The notes: generated by a model from the sequence alone, not told the origin. Shown: positions 32,725 to 45,004, counted from the first letter of the stretch. The stretch is 64,000 nucleotides of DNA from Crambe crambe (GCA_963924555.1 OZ004584.1:1177001-1241000); one strand, 5' to 3'. Translations and numbers: made by a program.

Positions 32725-35700
32725 ATGTACATCTTTCAGGAAATTGAAAATGCCCAAGAAGCCTTCGTTACTCTATTGGGTCAGATAAAATCCGATCACA
32801 AGCTGAAATTTCTGAATTGGGTGTGTCAGGAATACAATCCGGTGGTGACCTCTGAACCCGGGGATGGGCGGGGCTATGAGCTATTGGAAGAGCCTGAGGC
32901 ACCAGGTACATACCAATGCAGACCACCAGAGTGATGTGTGTGTGTGTGTGTGGGGGGGGGGGGGGAGTAAGCCTCTGGACCAAGGAATGTTCTGCCCCCT
33001 ATAGACCCTTGCAGTTGACTCAGCATTTCCATATATTATTGCCATGTTGGTGAACAAAGTATAGGCAAAATAATTAGTTTGCACTTCAGACTCCTGCTGG
33101 TGCTCAGTAGTTCATTTATGTAGTGCTATTTTCATGCAGCAACTAGTCTATTGCATCATAATTATCGCTAGTTCAGCAAAGCTGGTCTGCATTTGCACCA
33201 GAGAAAACAAGCCTTTAGGAGTACCAGTGTACTTTATACTCATAGACACGCCCTTAAAGATGTACACCAACATGGCCGCTTCCGTGATAAGCCCTGCCCA
33301 TGCCACACCTACTGCATAGCTTTTTTCCCATCAATGAAATAAGTGCTCAGCATGGGTACAACTAAGACTGTCACTGTATGTGCCATAATAATTATTGTTT
33401 TTATCATGTTAGAACTCCTGGATCGAATAGCTTCAGATCTTCGTGCTGCAGTACCACCTACAGCGATCATGCCAGGAGAGAAACAACTGTTTCACCCTTC
33501 TTCTGAAATGGTAACGCTTCAATTTGATCATTTACATACAAGGCAATTTCAAATGATGAGATATTTTTAAAACTGAGTTAGGGGCTACAATAATGGAAAT
33601 GCTTTTTTTAATGAAGCTTGAAAGTCTTGAAGAAGGTTCGCTGAGTGATCAATGGAACCTCTATCACTAAGACACCTTTTTTTAATTATAGTGTCATTAT
33701 CCCACTTTTCCTTGGCCTTCTTTGATAAAGTGCTTTCATTTTGTTGTTAAAAAGTTGTTAGTGGGTTTTTTAAAGGTGGGGGCAAGGGGGGTCCCCCCTT
33801 CAGAATAGGTATAGCTTCTCTCTTTGCATGTCTCCTGAATAGCATATCTGTAGGTTGCTACACTTTCTTTAAAAATATTTTTTTAGAATGGAATGTCTGC
33901 TTCTAACACACTCCATGTGGACTCTTTCCTTTATCCAAGTGAAGATGATGTGGACTCTTTGTGTGAACAGCTCCAAGTTAGCAGGCATTACTGCCTCAAT
34001 TGTGGTGCATGGAAGACGGCTCCTCTGAGTAAGCTCCATATTACGTAAATATAAGATCCTAATACATGTAATTGGATATCCAGTGTGTACCCCAATGATT
34101 ATTAGTTCTCCCTCTCTTCCCTTTCCTTCTCCCTTTCCCTCCCTTCTTTCCTTCCCCTTTTCCCTCCCTTCCTTCCCCATCCTCTCTCTATCCCTCCTCC
34201 TTCCGCTCCTCTCTCTATCTATCCCTCCCCCTTCCTCCTCTTGCCTCCTTTCCTCCCTTCCTCCCTCCCCCTCCCTCCCCCTCCCCACTTTCCCCTCTTC
34301 CCCCCTCCTTCCTCCCTCCCCCTCCCTCCCCCTCCCCTTCTCCCTACCTTCCTCTCCTTCCCCCTCCTTCCTCCCAGATTTCATATCACACTCCATTAGC
34401 AGAGAGCAACTGAAGTTCATTTATAAGAACTTGGTTCCAGATCTCAGTGGTAAAAAAGTAGTGGATGTTGGATCTAGATTGGGACCAGCACTTTATGGTG
34501 TGAGTATGGAACTATTCATTAGCTACTGGTGATCTAGAAAGTGTAGAACTTAATAAAAGGAAAAAAGTGTACAGAATGTACCGAAAAATCACATTAACCT
34601 CTTGATTACTAATCTTGTAAAGATTTTAATCATAGTCATTGCCTTATAAACAACCTAAAAGTTAGCTATACAGCTATGATATGAGTGAAGCGAGCCACTA
34701 TTGAGGGTCAAATGAGGGGCACTACTATACCGTATGTACATTCTTCCGGTTCCATCCAGTGCAATATGGTGATGTCATCGACTATAGCTTCAGTCTCCAC
34801 ACTGCTTTGCATTTTTCTAATAGACATGAATCATGTTTATTATAATCTTTTTTCCCCATCCTTCCTTTATTATGGATTCCTTGCTGGTATGGGATTGTTA
34901 TCTTTGTGTATGCAGGGATACGTCTACTCTCGTGCTTCTAGGATCACCGGAATAGAAAGTAACGAGTTCTTCTGCAAGCTGCAGCAGGAGATAGTGGCAC
35001 GGTACCATCTATCAGACCGAGTTCAAGTGGTACATTCCGATGTCTGCTTACAAGCAGAACTCTTGCAATCTGCAGACCTTATCATCTTGAATAATGTATT
35101 TGAATTCTTTTGCTCCTTGGAAGAGCAAGCAAGGTATTGACTATATCAAAAATAAATAAATAAATAAATAAAAACAAAGGAAAGGAAGCCACGATTATGA
35201 CAATAAAAATAATTATTGATGAAATGGTCCTTGTAGCTCTAGTAGTTCCATTAAACACATTATTTGCCTACTTTTTCAGTGCTCCCCACCCCCACCCCGT
35301 GTGTCCTTGTCTCCTTGATTTGAAATCATGGTCCAACCATAATAGGAACTTCATCAAACCATATATCATTGAGATAATCAATTATTTCTAGTACACTGCA
35401 TTTTTTTCTTAGTATTTGGACATTCTTGTATCAAAGTATCAGGAAGAGAGGATGTTTCATAGTCTCCATTCCTAGCATTCAAGAAGCCTGCAAACAGCTA
35501 ACATTCCCAGTAAGTTCAATGCTTCTAATAGTAAAAAAGCAACCTCTACATGAGGACACCATTAATGCATTTTATAGACAAAATGCTTAATCCCAACTTG
35601 TCCATTTCAATGGTTCTAACTGTACCCTTTACATAAAGGACATTTTTTGACCAATTTTTTTGCCTCTGTATAAACAGGACCTCTCTACAATGGACAAGAT

Positions 35701-36152
35701 CAACTTGTCTATTTCAATGGTTCTAACTATAGCAACCTCTAGCTATAAGGACACCGTAGAGAAAGGGTTCGCTACTAATAACCTTGTCTTTTCTGACTGA
35801 TCTAGCTGCTCTACCACAGGATTCGCATGAATCTTTTGAGAGACATAAATCATCAAGAGTTCAAATGTGTCTCTGATCATGTGTTAAGTGACACACAACT
35901 CAACGATCAGTTTTTTGACCAATCATTAATGCCTCTGTATAAAGGACACTGCTATACAATGGACAAATGCTTGGTCCCAACTTGTCCATTATTAAGAGAT
36001 TCCGCTGTAAAGACATTGTTATAATAATTATTATTTTGCCGATACGTTTATAGACTTCTCTGTGTTTGGAAGAATGGGTGGTAGAAGTAAGTACAGGAGT
36101 GGATCCTCAAGATGAAGAACTTGGAAGCATCCATTTATACTGTGTATTATAG
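32725..36152 (+). CDS. Class I SAM-dependent methyltransferase-like protein (7 exons)
   Basis: Exons 32725-32905, 33413-33510, 33887-34028, 34378-34499, 34916-35133, 35413-35509, 36054-36152; all phases match, 957 nt, 318 aa. A motif-I-like glycine loop is visible (KKVVDVGSRLGPALYG), followed by GIESNEFF (acidic residue after strand 2), VVHSDVC and ADLIILNNVFEFF, the usual order of strands in a Rossmann methyltransferase. The N-terminal third has a short Cys pair (HYCLNCGAW) and a GRGYELLEEPEAPG string. The protein resembles an uncharacterised animal methyltransferase family; substrate unknown. ATG 32725 lies just downstream of a possible acceptor (tttttcag), so an extra 5' exon may exist. 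The intron before exon 4 is a CT-rich tract of about 270 bp. Confidence 0.8.
32936..32965. repeat. (GT)n plus G-run microsatellite
   Basis: A short GT repeat is followed by about 13 G, as at 22200-22250. It is in intron 1 of the methyltransferase-like gene. Confidence 0.85.
34105..34375. repeat. CT-rich low-complexity tract
   Basis: It is almost entirely ccctcc/ttcctt motifs and ends exactly at the cccag acceptor of the exon starting 34378. Long open frames across it are compositional artefacts. Confidence 0.9.
35547..36015. mobile_element. Degenerate MITE block in the last methyltransferase intron
   Basis: The strings 'acttgtccatttcaatggtt', 'ggttctaactgtacc' and 'gcctctgtataaaggaca' recur in direct and rearranged order. 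The end reads 'aagagattccgctgtaaa', like a diverged family-A terminus. Confidence 0.5.
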
Positions 36153-36960
36153 ATTTGTAGCAAGTAGCTATTTCCAGAGAGAATAATGTACATGAATAGT
36201 ATACTTAGCTAATATTTCTGAATATCTTTTCTAGTGAACTGCTTCTTAGAATAAAAAATTAAGTCCCATGGAAAGGAATATACAGAAAAAAGATTTTGAA
36301 TAAGTAACCAATATCTGTGTGTGTCGACTATGCAACCAGTAGCGATTATAGAGCACTTCAATTTCAGCCTAAATGATGTTTAGACGATACTCTTCAGTGT
36401 TTAAATGCTGATTTTCGGATAAAGACTTCTTAGATAATAATAATTTTTATCCAAAATCTACTGCTCAATTTGATCATGCTGGAAAAGAAAAGTTGACGGT
36501 CCAAAACTATAAAGACTGCATGCTATCAAACCTAGCTTATAGCTGTAATAGAGATAAGATAATCTTTCTGCTATGGATGCACCTTTTTCATCATAATTCA
36601 AAACTAAATAGAGTTAAAGATAATCATGCTATTGATTTATCTTTCTGCTATGCATGCATTTTGCTGTAATTGGTGCAAGTGCTCCAGCTATGAGGCATGC
36701 AGACATACTGTTCTAAGTGTATCCCAAAGGGATTTGTCATGCTATGTATTCATGATAGCATCAGTAAACTTTCAGAATCGATTTAGCTACAGCTTCTTAG
36801 TAGCTACAACTTATACAAGCTATATTCATGTAATACATGCAGTACTTGATGCATGGCTAATTTCATGTTTTGAGGAAAACTATACTTACCTAGCTATTAA
36901 ACTACTCGTAACTTTCAGGTGCAATAATTTTGTTAATTCATTAACTCAACTCACTGCCAC

Positions 36961-37011
<51 letters not shown>

Positions 37012-37038
37012 ACACCATTGTAACATGCTATCTAGATG

Positions 37039-37103
<65 letters not shown>

Positions 37104-37497
37104 CTTTGCAGCCAGGAGTGATTAGAGTGCTTCAATTTCTAGAGACGATAACTATACTTAAAATGGCTAGATTTGCAGCCTGTATACTATTATTAATACT
37201 CCATTATAATGTGCACATGCGTTCACTATTGTATGTTTGTCAACCATTAATTACCTACTCATCTACAGGTCTAGCAAGAGTGTTTTAACTAGCTATATAG
37301 ATTCTACAGTACTAGTCTAGTGCATGTATCTGTGTGTATGTTAATTGCCTAAGCTTTTACTGCTATTACATAGTTGCTACATGTCTTACCCCATACTTAG
37401 CTAGCTACAATCATTATAGCCAATGGTCTCCATGCAAGCAGTATTTGTACATGCCAATTTGTAGATGATATGAAATGAAAATGTAGACTAACCTCTG

Positions 37498-37568
<71 letters not shown>

Positions 37569-37710
37569 ACATGAGCTAACAATAGTTCCTATTTTTAATT
37601 CCAAGTTATTTTTAGTTTCAGTTATATAATAATACTGTTTACATTCATGAAAAATCCATCTTAGTGTGCAAAGATAATCAATCCACGAGTTGTAGCTTGC
37701 TAGCTGAATC
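36153..37710. other. Intergenic interval rich in microsatellites
   Basis: It contains (CA)n at 36962-37013, (GT)n at 37043-37102 and (GA)n at 37497-37566. No gene was seen. The (GA)n tract lies about 145 bp upstream of the FBL-4 start. Confidence 0.65.
36962..37102. repeat. Inverted pair of (CA)n and (GT)n microsatellites
   Basis: About 25 CA units and about 29 GT units are separated by roughly 30 bp, so the two arms are complementary and could fold into a long hairpin. Confidence 0.9.
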
Positions 37711-39649
37711 ATGAATGTAGTTGACATGGACAATGCCATTTATGCTCAGGTGGACAAAATCTCTGGAAGCCTCGATGAGAATGTATGCTATGGGATTCAT
37801 GAGACTAAAACTACTACGGCAGAATCCAACCTTGATGAGAATGAAAAGGTTACTGCAAGCAAATCTAGAAGCTGTAATAAAATGTGTCTTGCATTTGCAC
37901 TGGTTTTGCTGATGTTGTGTGCAGTTTCTGTATGCACTTCAGTAGCTGCATTTGTTCAAATTTCACGATTATATTCCGAGCTTGCCTCCATTCAAAATTC
38001 CACTTCACTTTCTAACCAAACAACTGAGAGCACAGCTTTCCAAGAAGCACTGGCTCTAACAAACAATTCCATTCAGATGAGATTCAGTCAAGATCTCTCA
38101 ATGATAGAAAGCCAGACCATGGCTTTAATTCAGAATTACACAGAGAGATCTGGTTTATATCAAAATTATCCAGCAGCTTCTTGTGGTGCAATTCTCCAGT
38201 TTGTTCCCTCCTCTCCTTCAGGCCACTACTGGATCAGGTCCTCCAATGGCTCTGCTGTGCGTGTGTACTGTGATATGACCAGGTCATGTGGTAACATCAC
38301 TGGAGGGTGGATGAGAGTGGCTGAACTGGACATGAGAGACAGCAGTAGCCAGTGTCCCAGTGCTCTCAGGATGGGAACTGCTTGCAATCCTACACGCACA
38401 TGTGTGATTAACTCTGACAATGCAAACTGTTCTTCAGTCTCCTTTAGCACACATGGTTTCAACTATTCCAGAGTGTGTGGAATGATCAGAGCCTATCAAG
38501 TTGGGACACCTGATGCATTTGGTAATCATGGCGAACCCATGAGACTAAGGAATTCTCCCACTCTGGACTCCAACTATGTTGATGGCATTAGTCTAACTCA
38601 TGGGTTATCCCCAAGACAACATATTTGGACCTTTGCTGCCATTGAAGGTATAGCTACATGTAGCTACTGTGATTTTAAGGAATCTTAAAAATCAGTCATC
38701 ATGCAGGCATCATCCACTATAGCTATACACATGCGTACTGCTTGAATTATTGAAAATGTGCTCAGATTTGCTTCAAGTAAGCCTTGAAGAGCTGGCTGGT
38801 GACTGTTCTTACTAGTATAGTTCTGTACCTGTTAGCCATTAGATTTTCGAGGCTCATGCACATGAGAATGCATGCACACTCAGCATTTCAAGATTCCCTA
38901 AAACCACGGTAGAGCCAGATGGTTTAGCTATAGCCTAAGGACTCCAAAGTTGACTATACACAACCATTGATGAAATGAACTCTGATTCCGGTATCATTGC
39001 TTTCAATTTTTGGGTTAGTGCCCTTAAGTTTAGATAATAATAATTATTAATAGGAATAAGTGTTTTCCCTGTGCATATTTAGACAGATCCATACACATAG
39101 CTATCACCACAGTCCCAAGTAGAAAAATTAGTGGCTTTTCGCCACTTTTTAAACTCATGACTCATGTGGCCATGGTCTGGAAATTTGGTGTGGAGATAGT
39201 ATAACCATTGTAGAACACATGACAGAAGTTTGGATAAAATTATTCGAGAAATATAGCAAATTTCAATCAAGCTAATACGATTTCTACATGGGAGTATGAC
39301 TAATATTAATTTTATACACTTGTGTGCACAATAGTTGCTTTCTTATTAAACAGGAACTGATCCTGATTGTGTGTTGCCATCAGCAAGAGGACTCTCTTCC
39401 ATTCACATTCATTTCTTCTGTGATGGAACGATAACGTTGCCTGGACAAGCCCGTTATGCCTGCCTGAATACCAGACCTCTTTGGAATGGAGGAAGTTGTA
39501 TTAACTGTACTTCTTCTGATAACCCTCCATGGTTCTATAGGCAGCTGCAAGACCACACCATTGACAATATCGAGATGAGAGTCTGTAGAGATGAAGGGGC
39601 TGACAATGAAGATGTGGCAATTGAAACTTACGAATTTTATATCCAGTGA
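37711..39649 (+). CDS. FBL-4: fibrinogen-like type II membrane protein (2 exons)
   Basis: Exon 1 37711-38647, exon 2 39354-39649, phase-1 junction (gtatag ... cag), 410 aa. Tail 1-57 has AIYAQVDKI and ENVCYGIHET; helix about 58-83 (LAFALVLLMLCAVSVC); stalk about 84-152 with several N-glycosylation sites. The fibrinogen-like module spans about 153-310 (PAASCGAILQF, GHYWIRSSNG, RVYCDMTRSCG, GGWMRVAELDMRD, SRVCGMIRAYQ, YVDGISLTHG, HIWTFAA). Exon 2 encodes the Cys-rich module (FFCDG, RPLWNGGSCINC, SDNPPWFYRQL, DNIEMRVCRDE) ending FYIQ. No signal peptide is present and charge favours a type II orientation. It is the only open + strand family member. Recognition or adhesion at the cell surface is inferred from domain type. 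Confidence 0.85.
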
Positions 39650-40256
39650 ATTTTTAACTATACTAATTAGCTATAATGTGCTAGGTAGTAGGTACATCAA
39701 TTGGTTTCTTCATGTTTATTATGTTATGTTGTGTATGCCAGGGCCCTTACATCCTTATGTCAATACATTCATAGACTTCTCTATGTCTGAAAGAATTGGT
39801 GGTAGAAGTACGTACTATCCTTATTTTATGTGATTGTTATTATGCTGGGGCCTAGCTATATATACCAGTCGAATCGCCACCGTCAATTTTTAATAATAAA
39901 CCGGAAGTGACGTAATGGGCACAATTTTTATGGAAAAAAAAGAAGCAGATGTGTTGGTGTGCTGGTTACTCTCCACTTATGGCTATCATGACTTCTGAAA
40001 ACTTCTTATACGAAATTTTAACAACTTCTTCACCCTCCTCTTGATAAATAATACTTAAATTACTAGACCTTTTTAAATAAATTCTCAGTGCATGAAATCA
40101 TGGCTGATAAAAATACTAATTGCGGTCAAAAACCATTTCTCCTCTTCAGTATAAGACATGCATTGACTCAATAGATGTTTATGGTATATATTATCTTGTA
40201 TCAAAGATCAAACTTGTTCCAACAAAGTGTGTGCATACATTGATCAAGCACAATTA

Positions 40257-40592
40257 GCCCTGAGCTAATTATTCATATATAGATGCCCATTATTCAAGTA
40301 TTTTATTCAACATTTTGCTCCCTATTATTCAAGAGACAGCCCCCTATTATTCAAAATAGAGTGATGACAACACTCTGACTGACTGACCAATGTGGCTAGA
40401 GACAAGTAATAAGGATCATTATTAAGGATGTACATTGACAGGATTGACAGTCATAACTATTACATAGTTCATTAACTCATCGATTATTGTACTGAAGCAT
40501 CAAAGATGTCTCAGTTAGAGCCTATTATTCAATTTCTGAAAGAAGCTACCTATTATTCAAAAAATTATTCCTGAATAATTAGCTCAGGCCTA
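40257..40592. mobile_element. Nested inverted-repeat element
   Basis: The ends 'ccctgagctaattattca' and 'tgaataattagctcagg' are inverted. The interior repeats 'cctattattcaa' several times in both halves. It is noncoding. Confidence 0.7.
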
Positions 40593-40727
40593 AGCACAAT
40601 TTCTGACTTCTTTGCTGCTATACTGTGTTAGTATACGTCAGCTGTTCACCAAATAGTTGAGTCTGTAGAAATATATCACATGAATCTAGGCTCAGGAAAG
40701 ATCAAATGTTGTAGTACTCTTTCCATG

Positions 40728-40755
40728 GGGGGGGGGGGGGGGGGGGGGGGGGGGG
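40728..40755. repeat. Long G homopolymer
   Basis: A run of about 28 G. Confidence 0.95.
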
Positions 40756-42195
40756 AATGGGAATGTCTTCTTGGGGTCTTGCAATGAAATGACACTATTG
40801 GAAGTAATTTTGTGAAAAAAGTAAGAATTTGCATCACATTAAAAAATTCTCAGAACAAAACAAAATTTGCAGGCAGGAATGATACATCTTAGCACTATCA
40901 ATTCACAAAAAATCAAATTCCTAATTCATGGAGAAATGGAATTTGACCACTCTCTCCACTGGTACTTTCAGCCTGTACTGTGTACATTTGGACTAGGTGC
41001 ACTCTCAGCTTCAGAAAGTCTAATGATACTACAACTAGCTACTTCATAAGCATGCATCATTACCTTCTTGAATAAGCCTCCCATGTGCTTCGATGCACGT
41101 TTACCATCTTTTGTAGAATAGGGCCTCAACTCACACTAAAACAGCTGCCATTCATTTATGCTGAGTTTGCAGTAATTTTCCGGATACTGTTTGTATTCTC
41201 CGAAAATTAACATTGTATTACGGCAATGGACTTCCGGTGCATTGGCGATTCGACTGATACCCTTACATCCTGACTGTGCATTTGCCAAGGCTTATGTTGT
41301 GTTATGTGACTGCACTGGAATTATTATTTTAACAAACTTGCATATTTAATCATTATTTCGAAATCTATCAAATTGGTGAATATAGCTAACAAACTTTCAA
41401 TGATGCTTAGTCTTACCTAACAGGTGTGTTTATAATTCTGTTTTTGCAGTGTACGTATGTGTGTATTATAGCTAGTGTCATCAGAACTTGTTTGCACCTT
41501 AGCCATCAATAGTGGTGGTCACCTACATAGCTAATAATACTGTTGAGGAATTGGTCATAACTAGCTAGTACATTGGTGATTGGCTGGGCAGGTTTCATTG
41601 TGGAGTATGTTTAGCTACATCAACATGTTTTGTTGGCTGGATGCTGAATAAAAATTAGCAATTAAAGTTCAATATTCAATGAAGCTAATAAAGTGTGTGC
41701 ATGTGAAACTACATGCCACTAAAGAACTAGCTAGCTAGTTGAGTTTGTAGGTAACATGCATAATACAAGAACAAGAATGCCGACGCCAAGACAGGTCATT
41801 GCTACCAAGCAGTGGCATATCTAGTATAGACTCTTCTGTATTTACTGTCACCCAGGGTGTAACGATTGATCAGTCAAAGAGGAAGTATTTACACAAGTGA
41901 ACTTTCTCTCTCTCAATGCTCAGAGCGTTGCTGAAACCCTGATGCTCAAAACATTAATGCCGCAATATGCCACCCAAAGTATATCAGATATATAGCCACA
42001 TGCTCAAGGCACAGGTTCGTATTTTCAAGGAATGTAATATCACCTGATTCAAAGAAAGTAGAAGCCATCAAGTCAGCAAGCACACCAAAAATCAGTGAGT
42101 GGTGTGAGTAGTTTTCTAGGGATGGCGACCTATTGTTCAAAGTTTATCCCCAATTTTAGAAGCCATTACAAGATCTGACAAAGAATGATACTCAG

Positions 42196-42440
42196 CAGGG
42201 TTTCATCTACTGGGGGTGCAGGGGGAAAGCTTCCCCCAAAACCCTCAATCTTCCCCCCCCCCCCCCCCCCCCCCCCCCTCCAACTCCCTTTGGTGACCAC
42301 AGGTTGTTACATGCAGTCACCAAAGGGAGTAATTAAGGACCAATTTGGGATACTTCAGAGTAGTGAGCATTTTTGGCTTCGCTTCATGTGGGAAGGGGCA
42401 CATTCCCCTCCTGCACCCTCCCCCTTGATGAAACCCTGCT
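42196..42440. mobile_element. Inverted-repeat element, family C, with an internal C run
   Basis: The left end 'agcagggtttcatcta' and right end 'ttgatgaaaccctgct' are inverted. An internal run of about 27 C and 'ttttggcttc' match the copy at 45766-46078. Confidence 0.7.
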
Positions 42441-42499
42441 CAGTTCCAGTGGGCAGAACAACAAGAACAATCTTTTAATAAAATCAAGGAGTTATTAAC

Positions 42500-42660
42500 C
42501 AGTGATGCTGTCATGGCCTACTTTGATCCGAACAAGAGCACTGAACTAACCACTGATGCATTGCCATGGGGCTATTCTAATCCAGGACAGGATGACAGAA
42601 GAATAGTTGCATACATCAGCAGAGCACTTTCTGATGTATTTACTCTCCAGTTAGATTGAG
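42500..42660 (+). pseudogene. Possible Gypsy-type RNase H fragment
   Basis: In one frame the conceptual translation reads like the start of the RNase H-like region of a retroelement polyprotein: AVMAYFDPNKSTELTTDA, followed by PWG and IVAYISRALSD. The fragment is about 50 codons long, lacks flanking parts and ends in a stop. Confidence 0.45.
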
Positions 42661-42784
42661 ATAAAATTATTTCTAAAACAACTCAACATAGCTAATATTG
42701 TACCTTCAGGTTCTATTTGTAGCTATAGGTTAGGTATTTGTATTAGAGAACAGTTGCTATCAACATGTGTCCATGTATAGTTAG

Positions 42785-43900
42785 CTAGAATTTGCAGATG
42801 CAAGCCTGTTGAACTGCAATAGTGAACTCTTCAACATACATATTGTTATCACTGAGAGCCTGCCGAAACCCTTCAAAAGTTGCTGGGTATTTCTGTCTGT
42901 TCTCTTTGGGGAGACTTTGTTGCAGCCACTTTTGAAAGAAATGCATGAAGGCTTTTTTGCCGACATTTTCTGGATATACCCTATAGCCAATCATGGTACC
43001 GAAGTCCTCCCAGTGATCTTTAAGTAAGTCAGAAACTCTTACTTGTTTCTCCTGATACTCAATTAGTTGTACTTTTTCGAGATGAATCCTGTCTGTGATC
43101 TTGATGCCTACTCCTAGGACAGCTTCTTCGAAATTACTGGCAAGTTCATATAGTGTTATATCATTCAATACTCGAACAAGAGTTTCATAAGTAGGTGGGT
43201 AGCCACCTTTGTTGAATTTTCCCTGAATCCAATCATGAAGGACATCATAAAGCTTACTCATTTTGTCAATGCTAGAATCAACTTTTGGGGTTTGATCCTT
43301 CAGTTGAGGTAATGTAAATCCAACAGTCATCCAGAAAGACATCCAATCAGGACTGAGGTTATCTATGAGTCTTAACTCATCAGAGTTTCCGTATTTAATG
43401 AGTGATACGTCCTTAGGAGACATTTTTGTTCCACTGCAGAGCCCAAGATCTGAGCAAGAAGGATTTGGAGATGGCATTGGACTATGTGAGCTTGCCTGTG
43501 TTACTTCACTGAAAGACGTTTGTGCTTCTGGTAGGACAGTTGAACTGCTCAGAGAAACTATCCTAGATTGTTCAATGTCAGAATTTTTATCACCGGGAAT
43601 AGGGTAGGGTTGCAACAGATGAAGAACTCCAGGTAGAAAGCAGATTTGGAAGACGTACAGACTGGCTATCACAATAATAGGAATGGCCAGAAGATCAAAC
43701 ATACTAGGCTTCCAGGTTTCTCCATTTCCACCAGGTGATTGTCTCTGCCCACCAGGTGCTTGCTGCTTCCTTTTCCAACAACAGTAGCGAAGTGCCCACA
43801 GAGTTAGAGTTACAACTGCTGCAAGTATTGCTTGACCCTGTGGCACCTTTAGAGCAATTAGAATTTTTGTCAATATTTCTAGAAAAAGTTGTACAGCCAT
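42785..43900 (-). CDS. Membrane protein with two death-fold domains (single exon)
   Basis: Open single-exon frame of 371 aa from ATG 43900. Hydrophobic segments at about 22-42 (weak) and 67-97 (LLAIPIIVIASLYVFQICFL) suggest one or two membrane passes. A Ser/Thr/Pro-rich spacer (about 105-165) precedes two related death-domain-like six-helix regions, about 176-262 (LSPDWMSFWMTVGFTL, LHDWIQGKF, YPPTYETLVRVLNDI) and 288-366 (LKDHWEDFGTMIGYRV, FFQKWLQQSL, YPATFEGFRQALSDN). Both follow the 'W..lg..lg / W / ty..l...L' layout of death domains. Recruitment of signalling partners in the cytosol is inferred. It sits alone between FBL-4 and FBL-5. The second domain confirms the first because they align with each other. 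Confidence 0.75.
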   Translation of the reverse strand: MAVQLFLEILTKILIALKVPQGQAILAAVVTLTLWALRYCCWKRKQQAPGGQRQSPGGNGETWKPSMFDLLAIPIIVIASLYVFQICFLPGVLHLLQPYPIPGDKNSDIEQSRIVSLSSSTVLPEAQTSFSEVTQASSHSPMPSPNPSCSDLGLCSGTKMSPKDVSLIKYGNSDELRLIDNLSPDWMSFWMTVGFTLPQLKDQTPKVDSSIDKMSKLYDVLHDWIQGKFNKGGYPPTYETLVRVLNDITLYELASNFEEAVLGVGIKITDRIHLEKVQLIEYQEKQVRVSDLLKDHWEDFGTMIGYRVYPENVGKKAFMHFFQKWLQQSLPKENRQKYPATFEGFRQALSDNNMYVEEFTIAVQQACICKF

Positions 43901-44689
43901 TTTGAACTGCCTAGCTATAATCCTTTCTCCACCCCTTTTATGGGATGTTATTATCCCTTGTGGCTTGTAGTGAGTGGGCAGAGATTCCTTTTGAAATCAT
44001 GGCAACCATATGGCCTCCCCCCCCTATGGAATAGATAACATATCTATATACCACAATGGAGTACTGGGAGCTGGAGAAAATAGTAGAGGAAATCTCTCTG
44101 GAAGGCTGCTCTGTAATAACAACAAAAGAGCTTTAGAAAGTCATGGCTGGCTATAGACCACATGTGTCTGCAATCACTCGGCATGGCACACAATACATAA
44201 TTCAAAATCAAGCAACCAGAAATATTTACACCAGACTCTTTCCCCCCTCTTCTTCCCTTCCTCCTGTGCACAGGTGCAAGTAAGTGTATGTGCATGTGCA
44301 AAGTATAGTAAGTCGGAAAAGAGTCTATATTATTATCTACACAGATTATAGCTGGGCAATAACACCTTGAATAGAGAATGCTACAGATCTTCCAACATCT
44401 TATATAAGTCTACTTTCCAAGGCTAGCTAGTGAAGATTCAGCTGGATGAGGCTCCATAGGCTACACATGACATTATTGTTATTTTATTGTTTCAATTAAC
44501 CTCTGTGCTCTAAAGTAGCTAAATGTGACATGATTTGGAAAACCCACATTGTAGCAAAAATTAAATTTTTTTGCTATGTTATCTATGGCCCTCTGGCTCT
44601 CTACTGTGCCAATTTCAAAGCTCTAGCTCCTATGATGCCTGAGGAACAGCTCCTAGAAAACTCCAGGTAACATTTTGAAAAAGCTGAAT

Positions 44690-44973
44690 AATCAATGTAA
44701 ACATCAGCCCCATATTTATATAAATATGGGGCCCCTGGGGCTCCATTCTCATATGCATTTGGGGCCATCCTGGGCCCCCCATAGGCCCCTAGTTTTATAT
44801 AAATATGGCCCCCCCTCTAAATACCTAGGGGCCTCATTTACACATGTGAGCTGATTTGGGCTCTTTATAGTATAGGGCCCCCATGTTTGTTGGGCCCTCT
44901 CCATTCACACATGAGAGCTGATTATAGGGCCCCGTGTTTTTGTTTTTTTTTTCATAAAAATAAAAGCAAGTAA

Positions 44974-45004
<31 letters not shown>

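Larger units (their letters stand above)
39866..41256. mobile_element. Noncoding DNA transposon with TIRs, about 1.4 kb
   Basis: The left end 'cagtcgaatcgccaccg' and right end 'ttggcgattcgactg' are inverted; subterminal 'ccggaagtgacgtaatg' and 'cggcaatggacttccggt' also correspond. Flanking 'atac' on both sides may be the target duplication. No transposase frame is present. Another inverted-repeat element is nested at 40257-40592. Confidence 0.7.
39650..42784. other. Intergenic interval dominated by inverted-repeat elements
   Basis: It holds the TIR element 39866-41256 (with a nested element and a G run at about 40728-40755) and the family-C element 42196-42440. Short open frames near 40867 and 42185 have no recognisable content. 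A fragment near 42500-42660 reads like a decayed retroelement (DAVMAYFDPNKSTE, ALPWGYSNPGQDD), possibly the RNase H region of a Gypsy-type polyprotein. Confidence 0.55.

Noticed and set aside
33869-34532. Long open frames in both strands with low-complexity proteins
   Set aside because: The CT-rich intron tract creates frames without stops; the real exon begins at 34378.
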